NCBI GenBank assembly: GCA_040954595.2 | Contig: CM082598.2 | Span: 558,001-622,000 of the forward strand | Direction: 5' to 3' | Source: Balanoglossus misakiensis | Lineage: Eukaryota > Hemichordata | Length of the DNA stretch: 64,000 nt | Shown here: positions 33,503 to 42,935 of the stretch, in pieces | How positions within the stretch are numbered: position 1 is the first letter of the stretch | Layout: each line of letters starts with the position of its first letter | Program-made: the position numbers and the translations under genes | Notes under the pieces: model-generated | Seen by the model: only the letters and a program-made list of their open reading frames with translations | Database searches by the model: none | What the model was told of the DNA's origin: nothing

Positions 33503-36500
33503 TTATTTTTCAATTGACTGAGTTGATATTTGGGGAACGCTTACATCATCTGTCTGTGCTTTTACTGAGTGTCCGTTTTCTGTCATGATATCTTCTTCTG
33601 TTTTGTTGTCTTGCACCGAATCTTCTCTGTTTTCAACTTCTTTCACGACGACGACATCTTGGATTTCTCCACCACTGCTTGAAATCTGTTCGGCCGCAAC
33701 GCTGGAAATCTGCAGATCAGGTTCCTCAGTAACCATGGTGACGTCTTGCTGGTGACTAGCGATGTCTGCAGCTATGTCGCCTGAAACGCTGGAAATCTGT
33801 TGTGCATCTTCTGTGGTGGGTGGCTCTGACACAGCAACGATGCTTATGACTTCTTCAGTGGAGATCACTTCTTCAGTGCTCTGTCCACTTGTACTCTCGA
33901 TGACCTGCTCTCCGTCTCCGCCCGTCAATATGGCTTCTTGTGCGGCTATTGCTGCTTTTTCAATGCGTTCCAACTCGGTGGCGTGTTCTTCCATTTCTTG
34001 TATAGATTCCTGCACTGTTGCAACTGCTTCCTGGTCTTGAGGAATGTCACTGGATTCGATTTGTGTTTGGAGAGTTTCAGCCGGCATAATGACTTCCTCC
34101 GTTTGGACAATTACAGCCGGAACATGCACCTCCTCAAGTGTGGTCTCGATTTCTGTTGATTCGATTACAGTTTCACTTAGATGCACTGGATCATCTTCAG
34201 TGAGTGTGGCTTCACTTTCCGTTGGGGGCGCTGTCACTACCTCTGCAGCAGCAGTAGCAGCAACAACCACCACCGAGGGCATACTTTCTACTCTCACAGC
34301 TTCCGATGCAACTTCAACCATTGAGGGCACACTTTCTACTACTGGAACTTCTACTGCAGTTTCAACCACTGAGGGCACACTTTCTACAACTGGAACTTCT
34401 TCTACTGCAGTTTCAGCCACTGGGGGCGCACTCTCAGCACTTGCAATGCCTGATGGTTGCTGTTCAGCTGCGCTCTGTTCTGCCGTTGAATCTTCAGTCT
34501 GTTGCAGTGCTTGTTCTGTCATGACAGTCTCGGGGGCGCTGACATCAACTGCTGCATCTACAGAACTATCATCTGCTTGCATTGGTACAGGCTGTTCGGG
34601 TTCTTGTGTGACAGGAACTTCTATGTCTGCCGATTCTTGATTACCTTCTTGACTGTCAACCACTTTGACACCGCTGTTGTCCACCTCCATGGGTTCCTCC
34701 AATGTCTCGGTGACTTTCTCCTCCTCCACTTTTTCAGCAGCTGCTGTGGTTGACACCTCATCCATCTTCTCCCCCACATCAACACCTTCAATTTTTCCAC
34801 CCTCCTCCACACCGCTGCCAGACACCACCACTTCCCCCTCCTCTGCTTTCTCATCTGCTTTAGGCACTTCTGTCTCACCATCACCCGTAGTCTCCATAGC
34901 AACATCCTCTTCTTTTGCATCTTCTTCTTTACTTTCTTTCTCAGCAGATGTCGCTGTCTTCACCTTCTCCTCATCATCTTTTTCATCAGACTTTTCTTTT
35001 TCTGCCACTTTCTTGCTTTCACCAGAACTCTCCTTCTCATCTTTCTTGTTCACCTTGCTCGTCTTCTTCACCTGAGATTTCTCCTCTGTCTCTTTTTTGG
35101 AAGGAGTGATTACTTTGACCTTGGATTTTCTGTCAGGGGTTTGTCGTTTCTCTTTCTGTTCGACCTCCTGGGCTTTGCTTGTGGCTCTCTTCTTGGCTGG
35201 AGATTCGCTCACTTTAGAGTCGGCAGGTCTTTTCTTCGCTTGCCCTTGTGGTGACCCCATATGAGCCCCTGATCTGGTGACTCTTCCGACCACCGCTCCA
35301 GACTTCTTCTCTGGTGTTTTCTTTAAGACTTTACTCTCGGTCTTCTTCACTTTTGAGCTTTCTTTGCTGCTGGGTTTATTCTCTGCTTTGTCTGGCTTGA
35401 TAGCTGGTTTCCCTTTCTCTGCTGCTTTTCCTGGTGTAGTTTCCGTCTTTCCTTTCTTCCCTTCAGCTGCCGTCTGCACTTCCTTCTTCACTGGTTTTTC
35501 AGCTTTCCCACTGGTCTCATCCGCAGTAACACTTCTCCTACCTCTTCCCTTTTTGGGCGTTTTTTCAGATTCGTCGAAGTCAGACGGCATCATGACGATG
35601 GTCCTCCGGGGTTTGACGCGAGGAGTTTGCGCTTTAGTCGGTGTTGGAGTTGTCTTGGTGTCGGCAGATTTAGCAGCTGCAGGAGACTTTGGAGTGACAG
35701 ACACTGCTTTTGGCTTTGGCGAGGTGACTGTCGCAGCTGTGGACGGCCCTGCTTCGTCTTTTCTGGGAGAGCTGGCAACAACTGATGATTTCTTGCTGTG
35801 ATTCTCTTCAAAGTGCTGACCCAATTCCACCACATCTTTGAAGGATACATGGCAGCTTGCACATGCATACTTCCCATCAGCTGTGTGAGATTTGCGATGT
35901 TCTTCTAAAGCTTCTTTCTGCTCGAACATCTTTGGGCATTGTGGGCACTGGTAGATGACTTTATACTGACCAGGACTCTGTTTCTGGGGAGCGGCGGGGA
36001 CTTGTTTGTTTGGAGGAGATTCCTGCAACTCTTCCAAAACAGGGTGGTCATCATCATCTACATTATCTTCTTCACCGGACGAGTCTGCTGTCTTTTTGAC
36101 GATACGACTATCTCTGACAATTGGTACGGTCTCTTTTATTCTTGGTCTGGTCACGGGTTTAGTGGCTGACTTGTCTGCTTTGTGGACGCGTATCTTGTGG
36201 TTACTCAAGGTGCTGACTTGCTTGCATGAGTATTCACACATGCTGCACTTGTAGGGTTTCTCGTTGGAGTGCTGCAGCAGATGAGTGATCAGCTGGCTCT
36301 TCTGGACGAACCCTTTGTTGCAGTGCTCGCAGACGTAAGCCTTCTCTCCGCTGTGCGCTCTCTCGTGATCCTGCAAGTGACCTTTCTGTTTGAAGCCTTT
36401 CCCGCAATGCGAACACTTATAGGGGCGTTCGCCTGTGTGGATGCGCATGTGGTTATCCAGGTTGTCTTTCCTGGCAAACGATTTCCCACAGATATCACAA

Positions 36501-37081
36501 GAATAAGGCTTTTCCCCGGAATGGACTCTCTCGTGGGCGCGGAGGTTTCCCCGCGATGTGAAGACTTTCCCGCAGTTACTGCAGTCGTGTAGCTTTTTGT
36601 TGGTGTGGTGTTTGATGTGAGCGTTGAGGAGACTTCTGTGGGCAAAAGCTTTGCCACACAACCCACACTGCAGCAGGCCTTCTTCCAGATGCATTTGCTC
36701 GTGTTCCTTGAAATCTTCCAACACGGTGAAGAATGTCTTACAGTACTTACAAGCATAAAACAGATCAGTAGCTCGCTCTGAAGACTTCTTCTTCACCTTT
36801 TTGACTTTCGACGGCTTAGCTTCTTCATCTTCCTCATTTTCTTCCATCGGTTCTTCTTCTTCATCATCTCCATCTCCATCACCATCAGCAGCTGCCGCTT
36901 GAACAACTTCATTCTCATCATCACTCACTTCTCCTTCCGGGTCTTTCATCTTTTTCCTCCGTGGAGTCTGAACCTCTTGGTTGTCATGGTTTTCTGTTTC
37001 CATGGCGACATTCTCCTCTGGAGACTCATCCTGTGCCTTCTCCGCGACAACCTGGGCTTTCTGAACACTCTTTCTGGGCAT
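33503..37081 (-). CDS. Nine-finger C2H2 zinc-finger protein with a long charged tail
   Basis: One coding exon of 3579 nt (1192 aa), starting MPRKSVQKAQ. The upstream sequence reads open but has no earlier good start and contains an AG acceptor. Residues 1-107 are acidic and end in a basic patch. Fingers 1-7 (about 108-310) are C-x2-C-x12-H-x3/4-H units joined mostly by TGERP/SGEKP-type linkers, for example YSCDICGKSFARKDNLDNHMR. Fingers 8-9 lie near 375-435. Residues about 440-720 are Lys/Ser/Pro-rich, histone H1-like, with an AT-hook-like GRGRR. The remaining part is acidic and Val/Glu-rich with tandem repeats. It is probably a nuclear DNA-binding regulator. I cannot assign an orthologue. 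An upstream non-coding exon is likely at about 38259-38370 (donor GTAAG). Confidence 0.9.
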   Translation of the reverse strand: MPRKSVQKAQVVAEKAQDESPEENVAMETENHDNQEVQTPRRKKMKDPEGEVSDDENEVVQAAAADGDGDGDDEEEEPMEENEEDEEAKPSKVKKVKKKSSERATDLFYACKYCKTFFTVLEDFKEHEQMHLEEGLLQCGLCGKAFAHRSLLNAHIKHHTNKKLHDCSNCGKVFTSRGNLRAHERVHSGEKPYSCDICGKSFARKDNLDNHMRIHTGERPYKCSHCGKGFKQKGHLQDHERAHSGEKAYVCEHCNKGFVQKSQLITHLLQHSNEKPYKCSMCEYSCKQVSTLSNHKIRVHKADKSATKPVTRPRIKETVPIVRDSRIVKKTADSSGEEDNVDDDDHPVLEELQESPPNKQVPAAPQKQSPGQYKVIYQCPQCPKMFEQKEALEEHRKSHTADGKYACASCHVSFKDVVELGQHFEENHSKKSSVVASSPRKDEAGPSTAATVTSPKPKAVSVTPKSPAAAKSADTKTTPTPTKAQTPRVKPRRTIVMMPSDFDESEKTPKKGRGRRSVTADETSGKAEKPVKKEVQTAAEGKKGKTETTPGKAAEKGKPAIKPDKAENKPSSKESSKVKKTESKVLKKTPEKKSGAVVGRVTRSGAHMGSPQGQAKKRPADSKVSESPAKKRATSKAQEVEQKEKRQTPDRKSKVKVITPSKKETEEKSQVKKTSKVNKKDEKESSGESKKVAEKEKSDEKDDEEKVKTATSAEKESKEEDAKEEDVAMETTGDGETEVPKADEKAEEGEVVVSGSGVEEGGKIEGVDVGEKMDEVSTTAAAEKVEEEKVTETLEEPMEVDNSGVKVVDSQEGNQESADIEVPVTQEPEQPVPMQADDSSVDAAVDVSAPETVMTEQALQQTEDSTAEQSAAEQQPSGIASAESAPPVAETAVEEVPVVESVPSVVETAVEVPVVESVPSMVEVASEAVRVESMPSVVVVAATAAAEVVTAPPTESEATLTEDDPVHLSETVIESTEIETTLEEVHVPAVIVQTEEVIMPAETLQTQIESSDIPQDQEAVATVQESIQEMEEHATELERIEKAAIAAQEAILTGGDGEQVIESTSGQSTEEVISTEEVISIVAVSEPPTTEDAQQISSVSGDIAADIASHQQDVTMVTEEPDLQISSVAAEQISSSGGEIQDVVVVKEVENREDSVQDNKTEEDIMTENGHSVKAQTDDVSVPQISTQSIEK
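34275..34440 (-). repeat. Tandem coding repeats in the C2H2 protein tail
   Basis: About four units of 45-57 bp, each encoding a variant of VPVVESVPSVVETAVE, lie in tandem in the tail. The + strand shows GAGGGCACACTTTCTAC repeatedly. Unit number may vary between alleles. Confidence 0.75.
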
Positions 37082-38258
37082 ATTTCTTGATTGATCACAA
37101 CACACTTCTGTTCTTGAAGTTGTTGAATAACTTGTGCAGAGCTGTGTACAAAACATACAAAGGAAACCACGTTATGATCTCAAACTTGTTCTACTAATTT
37201 TCAACTGTAAAATCATTTTGCTCACTGTGTTGTGTACATGTGTAAGAGATAAAGACTGACAGATAGAGATGTTATTATGAAATTCAAAGCTTACAATATT
37301 TGTCCAGTGACTTTGGCTTCAAATACAGAAGAAAAGCAAGGAATTTGTGTGGACTTTTTAAACAAGCATATAAGGTGTATTAGTGTTCACAGTCACATTT
37401 CTGGCTTCTGAAGCAGTGTTTTGCTAAGATTTTATTCATGTATAAAAATGAACATTGGAAAGCAGTAAAAATAAAATACACATGAACATTTTCCACACCT
37501 GATTAATTACACATGATAAGTACAATCTGTTCTACTCATGGCACGTTTGATTTCACAAAATATGCATTATTGAAACCTGTCTACCCTGTAAAAATGTCTG
37601 TAAAACTTTTTCCCATTTATTTCAAACCAAGTCACAAACCTCTGAAACTAGTTTTTCTCAGTCTTTTTTGATCAGTTCAGTCGTTTTTTAAGGTACAAGT
37701 ACAGATGTAACACAAATCCTGCAGCTACAAAGCTTCGTACATTTCAGAAAGAAATCAAACACCTTTATGTTCATAAAACACTTAAAATACTAGACTATAA
37801 ACTGTTACACTCTGCATTTATACCCAAACTTAAAGTATAACGCCACCCACAGCAAAGTTCTATTGTGAAAATAGCCTAGCCGCGTTTGTTGACGAAATAT
37901 AACTCAGCCCTGTTCATTGCAGCAAAGAATGCAACATTTGATTGATTGACAGGGGGGTCCGCGTCTGTTGAAGCGCCCCCAACCGATGGCTCCGGTAATT
38001 ACAGTCGTTCTTTCCTAAAAGTTTGCCTATTTAAAACAAAAATAACTCAAAAATACTTTGCCTAGAATTGAACTAAAAATGTCTAAAATTTGGGACTGCC
38101 CAAGGGGTCACATCTGATGTTGTTTGGTTGCAGATCGCGTTCTATCACAACGACGCGGCCACGCCGAAGACATTTGCAAGCGACGCCATTTTTCGAAAGC
38201 TCGTTATTCTTTTGTTTTTGAATAAAATTGAAATCAACCTATAGCACGGGAAACTTAC

Positions 38259-38370
38259 CTCTTCTTGAAAATAGGATGGGAGAAATTTGACGACAAAACT
38301 GACTTAAAAGCTTCGGAAATGATAAATCGTTACAAACAAAGACGTTAGATTTTCAGAGAACGTCGGCCAT
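38259..38370 (-). other. Likely non-coding first exon of the C2H2 gene
   Basis: On the - strand the sequence ends CTATTTTCAAGAAGAG followed by the donor GTAAGTTTCCC. It has no ATG frame joining the coding exon. The upper boundary is an estimate; the donor position (38258/38259) is clear. Confidence 0.4.
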
Positions 38371-39423
38371 GTTGAGCTCCGTTTCAAGCCCCCTAACTGG
38401 GTGGGAAATATCCCTTAACAATATGGCTTCTATTTGCAGTTGTTCATTTCACCATAGTACCTCCATGATTTCACCTAGTACATTTCACTTCTCAAGAGTT
38501 GTTCTACCAGCAGAACATCGTCTCCCCAGAATTTCATCAAGATCGGTTGTGACTGAAAACTGTCATTGCAGATTTAGCCTTTAAGACTTAGTTCCCTGGA
38601 ATGTGCAAACGCGTTTAATCGTTAAAAATCAAGGTTCCGTTTTTCATTGAAACGCAGATTACTGCAACGTACATGGTTAGGGGATCCGTCCGGTAGAGTG
38701 TTTTGTCAACATAGCAAGTTGTATTTCCGTCTATGGCTTTGCAGCAGAGCGCTGGTAGTGGTAACCCACGATTATTGCAAATAAAATTCTCGTCTGAGGT
38801 CGAGGAATTGCATCTGCAGTGTGTGAATACCCCCCCCCCCCCATCATTCAAACGCATTCACCCAAACAGAACACAAATAACCTCTCATGTGACACAGCAA
38901 GTATTGTCAACAGACAATATTTTCATCTTTTAATGAACTGAAAACTGTTAACAAATCATGAAATATCTTGCTTCCTCGGCACTGAACATTGAACTATCGT
39001 AAAACTTTGGAAGTCACAGGAGAAACAAATTGGTTTTATATGAATAACAGACAAATGGGATATCCGATGAAAACTGTACACAAAACCAGACTAACTTACA
39101 TTTCCTGTGAAGTATCAGTGTAAATCTATGTTGTAACATTTGATGGCATTATGGGCATTTTTGTTTTGAATAATGACTGGATTGCATATTGGCAGTGAGT
39201 TGCATTGTTTTAGGTTTGACGTGAGAATGCATAGGGCATCTGTTAAAAGTGGTCATTTTCTGTAAAGTCCATAAAGGGGTTAAAAAACATTGAGTTAAGA
39301 ACAACTACACACTACGCAACTTTCTCAAAGTCAAGAGTTCAGCTAAAAACAACTACATTTATAAGTACATTTACTTAGAATCATCACCTTTTGACAGGTC
39401 AAATTGTACACATGATGCTATTG

Positions 39424-39515
39424 TTAACTTTTCACCAAAATGGTTTGGTCCACTGCCATTGTTCTCAATGGCAGTGCTGGATCTCTTTACATGGAAACAG
39501 GGGTGGAAGGAATAA
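39424..39515. repeat. TTAA/CCCTTTCACC MITE, copy D (diverged)
   Basis: Begins TTAACTTTTCACCAAAATGG and ends CAGGGGTGGAAGGAATAA, with the family interior TTTGGTCCACTGCCATTGTT and CAATGGCAGTGCTGG. Both termini are mutated, so this copy is older. It sits about 50 bp past the stop of the finger gene, probably in its 3'UTR. Confidence 0.65.
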
Positions 39516-39562
39516 CCCATTCACCAACACCAGAAAGAACTATGCAAATACACTCTATACTT

Positions 39563-41227
39563 CTACATAAAGTGACCGGTTATAATATGAGCGTTAAACT
39601 CCACTCTGTCTTTACAACACTGTCCACATGCATTGCATTGGAAGGCGCTCTCTCTTCCGTGACATCCACGATGAATCATAAAAGTCGACAGATCTGGAAA
39701 CGATATCTCGCAGTACTGGCACTGGAATTCTTTCAGTTTGAGGCACGACTCGCATCCAGAATCTGTTTCACTAGCAGATTCTCTCTCTGCTGAGGATTTT
39801 GATTCACCATCTTTCTTCTGTCCTCCGCCTCTCAGTGGAGATCGCCCTAGCGACAGACGAAGGGGTAAAATCTGTTTCCTCCGATTGGCGGTGTTCACTG
39901 CTTTGATGCCGATTCTAGGAATTGTCAATCTTGACGGTGAGACAATCTTTCTTTCACTTTCTTTTTGTGCATGTTGTTGGTCTTTCTCTCTTTTGGCCAC
40001 TGCGGTAGACGCACTCTCATCCCGATCATCTAGATGATCTTCTTGAGTGAATGACCTTTGACCTGACTCTTCCGAATCCGTGCTCAGTATAGGATGCACA
40101 TCAGCATCATCACTTTTCTTATCCTGATTATCTCTGGAGAAATTTCCCGGAGAACTCCCGGCACCTGTCATTGATCCTGATTCAGGAGACTGCTCGGATT
40201 TCACAAATTTCCAGTGGATTGTGAATCCATCCCGAGTGCCTTCCCCACCACTTCCGGAACATTCGGAATCTTGTGTCCCGAGCTGTGAGGTGGCTGGACA
40301 ACTGGTACTTATCTTTTGTGGTTTCTGATTCTTTCCGTCACAAGTCTTTGTGTCAGAGTTACTTTTGCTTGTGATAGCTGTGGCTGTTACAGGGGCTGTA
40401 CTTGACTCCATGTTCTGTGATCGGTTTAGTGAATACACTTGTCCGATCACAGGCATGGGTCCAGGTGATGCATAATTGGCCGGTTGGTGCACCACTGGGC
40501 TCGTATAACCATCCTGTCTGTGGTAGCCAGCATTAGTGTATCGTAGATCTACTGAAGTTGAAGGATTGAAAGTCTTCTCTGATTGCTGCCGCTGCCCCGA
40601 ATTCAAAACTGATGCCATACTCTGCGGCATAGCACTGGAACCAAGTTGTGAGTACGTATTATAGTCAGGAAGAAGGCCAGTGAGAACATCTCTGTCTATT
40701 GCAGATACCTTCGTCTTTGATGCAGACAGTGAATATGCTTTCGGAAGGCCGTGTTTCATATGCTTATGTCGAGTTAAATTCGGCCGATAGCGGAATGTCT
40801 CGCCGCACTGGGAGCAGGAAAAGGGGCGTTCCTTGATGTGTATTCGCATGTGGAGTTTCATATTGTCACGTCTTGTGTAGGTGCGTCCACAGATGTGACA
40901 TTCAAATAACTGTTCTCCTTTATGCAGCTTTTTGTGCTTCAACAGATCTTGAGGAAGTCTGAAGGTTGCGTTGCATTCATCACATTGCAGCATAGTGGTG
41001 GTTTTCTTTGTTCTTCTGATCTGTGTCTTGGTGGGGCTTTCGTAGATCTCATAATTGATCCTCTCAGGTGTTCTGATGTTCAGATTTGTACCACCATTGT
41101 CTGATCTGTCTGTTGTCCCACCGTCTTCCAGACAAGGCAGTTCACCGTAGTCCATATTCATGGACTGATTCCTTGTGGTTTCAAAGATACGATTTTTGGA
41201 ATCATAGTTGTCAGGATTCTGATCCAT
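39563..41227 (-). CDS. C2H2 zinc-finger factor with Ikaros-type C-terminal dimerisation fingers
   Basis: Single coding exon, 554 aa, from ATG at 41227 to TAG at 39563. Residues 82-162 hold three C2H2 fingers (LQCDECNATF, FECHICGRTYTRRDNMKLHMR, FSCSQCGETFRYRPNLTRHK), the presumed DNA-binding part. The middle is polar and disordered. Residues 501-554 hold two fingers, C-x2-C-x12-H-x3-H with FMIHRGCHG, then CNACGQCCKDRVEFNAHI. These match the Ikaros/Aiolos/Helios/Eos/Pegasus dimerisation pair, in which MGCHG and DRYEFSSHI are landmarks. The N-terminal fingers are unlike those of vertebrate Ikaros, so a relationship limited to the C-terminus, or a fast-evolving family member, is possible. A short non-coding leader exon with donor near 41480 is likely. 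The gene is divergent from the one starting at 42936. Confidence 0.87.
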   Translation of the reverse strand: MDQNPDNYDSKNRIFETTRNQSMNMDYGELPCLEDGGTTDRSDNGGTNLNIRTPERINYEIYESPTKTQIRRTKKTTTMLQCDECNATFRLPQDLLKHKKLHKGEQLFECHICGRTYTRRDNMKLHMRIHIKERPFSCSQCGETFRYRPNLTRHKHMKHGLPKAYSLSASKTKVSAIDRDVLTGLLPDYNTYSQLGSSAMPQSMASVLNSGQRQQSEKTFNPSTSVDLRYTNAGYHRQDGYTSPVVHQPANYASPGPMPVIGQVYSLNRSQNMESSTAPVTATAITSKSNSDTKTCDGKNQKPQKISTSCPATSQLGTQDSECSGSGGEGTRDGFTIHWKFVKSEQSPESGSMTGAGSSPGNFSRDNQDKKSDDADVHPILSTDSEESGQRSFTQEDHLDDRDESASTAVAKREKDQQHAQKESERKIVSPSRLTIPRIGIKAVNTANRRKQILPLRLSLGRSPLRGGGQKKDGESKSSAERESASETDSGCESCLKLKEFQCQYCEISFPDLSTFMIHRGCHGRESAFQCNACGQCCKDRVEFNAHIITGHFM

Positions 41228-41712
41228 GGTTGGTCAACTTCAAACTACAGACTAAAACAACAAAATGGAAAAGTTAGACAATATGATCTCTTTGACATTT
41301 TCAGAAACACGATGGTTGAGTGAATGACATATAAAGCCTCTGCCTACAAAGAATGAATATTTCAGTAAACAAAATATCTTGTTTTTATATAAATCGCTGA
41401 CCATTTTTTCTCAGTTTTAACACAGTTGCGCGAATTTTCAGTCGTTGTCTAATTACATTTCATTGTAACAAAATTGAGTTACCTTCCCGATGAATGATGA
41501 GAAGAAATCTCTGCTTCCATACCGGTGATTTAAAATCTATGTAAGGTTTCTTTTTCATTGATACATTTCATATCAGTGAGCGGCAATTTCTGGGTCAAGG
41601 GTCAAAAGCTCCCTATGTTTGCATTTCAATTTTCGACTTGGCTAGGCGGTCAGGAATACAACAAGAGAATTTTTTTACTGGGATGTAGAGGGCGTTGCTG
41701 AAGTTCTCCGAG

Positions 41713-41740
41713 CCCCGCCCACACGCCGCGGCTGTATATA
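41713..41740 (+). promoter_or_regulatory. GC box plus TATA box of the Gln-rich finger gene
   Basis: CCCCGCCC (41713-41720) is an Sp/KLF-type GC box. TATATA follows at 41735-41740. A candidate leader exon ending ATTGAAATCAG before GTATGT lies about 100 bp downstream. The arrangement suits a focused + strand promoter, also close to the - strand start. Confidence 0.5.
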
Positions 41741-41759
41741 TGTATACATGTATGTATGT

Positions 41760-41838
41760 ACAGTACCGCCAAACTCCACACTTGGTCCGTTCACGTGCAG
41801 AAGAATCGACTCCGTGAAGATTGTAGCATTGAAATCAG
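41760..41838 (+). other. Likely non-coding first exon of the Gln-rich finger gene
   Basis: Lies about 20-100 bp past the TATA box and ends ATTGAAATCAG before GTATGTTACC, a good donor. The next acceptor with a pyrimidine tract is TTCCTTTCAG at 42853, which opens the coding exon. The left boundary is estimated. Confidence 0.4.
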
Positions 41839-42137
41839 GTATGTTACCCATTTTAGCATATTCACTATTCAGGGGTCCATGGAAGTGTTTCTCGATCTAA
41901 ATCACGGTCGCTGTGTACACACGTGTGTCAGTGGTCTAATCCACAATCAATGCACTGCTTCGAGATGTTGACATAATGGACTGTTGTCTAATCCACTGTT
42001 GCACAGACCACACGTCAATTAAAAGAGGGTCAATCATGCGATCGATGGCACATATATCAACTGTTTGTCTAACCTCACCTTCCGGTGATAAAATACCCAT
42101 GAAGTTTCACTTCGAAAGTTAAGAATTGACATAGGTG

Positions 42138-42218
42138 AATGATTGTAGCCATGATGGGCTGGTTGGGTGGCTGGATGCCCTCCCCCCCTCCAACCAGCCC
42201 ACCATGGCTACAGTTATT
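42138..42218. ncRNA. 81-nt hairpin, pre-miRNA-like or small foldback
   Basis: Positions 42138-42167 pair with 42189-42218: 30 positions with one A-C mismatch and three G-U pairs, around a 21-nt C-rich loop. The stem core is TGTAGCCATGATGGGCTGGT against ACCAGCCCACCATGGCTACA. It sits in the leader intron of the Gln-rich finger gene. The size and single mismatch are compatible with a microRNA precursor, but a young foldback transposon gives the same pattern. I recognise no known microRNA. Confidence 0.35.
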
Positions 42219-42735
42219 GCAGCTAGATCTGTAGATCTGACACTGTTTATTCTCAACTTGACATTGATTGATGTTCTGGGCTGCCCTCTCTAAACTAATA
42301 CCCTTGACACTAGACATACCAGCGACCCAGCTGACATCTTGCTCTGTGAAAGGTCTACTATTATATGTTCCCCGGCTTTACAATACATGACTGACGGGTA
42401 CACACAGATCTTAGCTCTCAAGGCAGGGCTGTGTGTCTTGTAGTGATGCCTGTTGCATGAAGGCATCTGCCTGTGGAGACATCATCATTCTTTCCAGTTG
42501 CCTGAATTGTTCTTCCCGCCCGGAGCAATAAAACTGAAAGTGAAACAGCAGATGCTCCCACACTGCTGATTATTGTGTAAGAAAATCTTGGGGGAATAAG
42601 AATGACCATTAAATACAGTGATGAGCATATCCTTTTCAGATCCACTTAAAATTCCGCTACTAACTACAAGCCCAGTAATAAAACTACCAACCCATGAAGT
42701 TGGTTTGATGGATTAACCCACCATTGTTTAATCCT

Positions 42736-42797
42736 GTTTACCCTTTCACCACTATGGTTTAGTCCAAACCCATTGTTTTCTATGGTAATTAAAGTTT
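42736..42797. repeat. Half copy of the TTAA/CCCTTTCACC MITE
   Basis: GTTTACCCTTTCACCACTAT followed by GGTTTAGTCCAAACCCATTG and TTTTCTATGGTAA matches the left half of the family. The right terminus is missing. It lies about 55 bp upstream of the acceptor of the coding exon. Confidence 0.6.
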
Positions 42798-42935
42798 ATA
42801 TATTATGCATTTAGATATGTAATCATGTGCTTTTTTCTTTCAATTCCTTTCAGAACAGTAACGCTGCTCTGAGAAACTTGGGACACTCAAAAGCAGCTGC
42901 AACAAAATAATTACTATCAACAACACTCTGTTCAA

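Larger units (their letters stand above)
37082..39562. other. 5' region of the C2H2 gene and 3' flank of the finger gene at 39.6 kb
   Basis: The C2H2 gene's leader is probably split. A - strand donor (CTTAC on +, 38254-38258) ends a likely non-coding exon reaching about 38370, and acceptors lie just above 37081. CpG-rich sequence at 38130-38200 includes GACGCCATTTTTC, a YY1-like element. A C13 run lies at 38830-38842. A MITE copy lies at 39424-39515 in the 3' flank of the next gene. No other coding region is supported. Confidence 0.5.
41228..42853. other. Divergent control region and leader introns between the two finger genes
   Basis: On the - strand a donor (GTAACTC; GAGTTAC on +, about 41478-41484) suggests a leader exon of the gene at 39.6 kb. 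On the + strand a GC box (41713-41720) and TATATA (41735-41740) precede a candidate leader exon (about 41760-41838, donor GTATGT). The rest is intron of the + strand gene and holds the 81-nt hairpin at 42138-42218 and a half MITE at 42736-42797. Confidence 0.5.

Noticed and set aside
33762-35801. Several Ser/Thr-rich + strand frames
   Set aside because: Antisense of the Lys/Glu/Ser-rich tail of the C2H2 gene, which clearly codes on the - strand.
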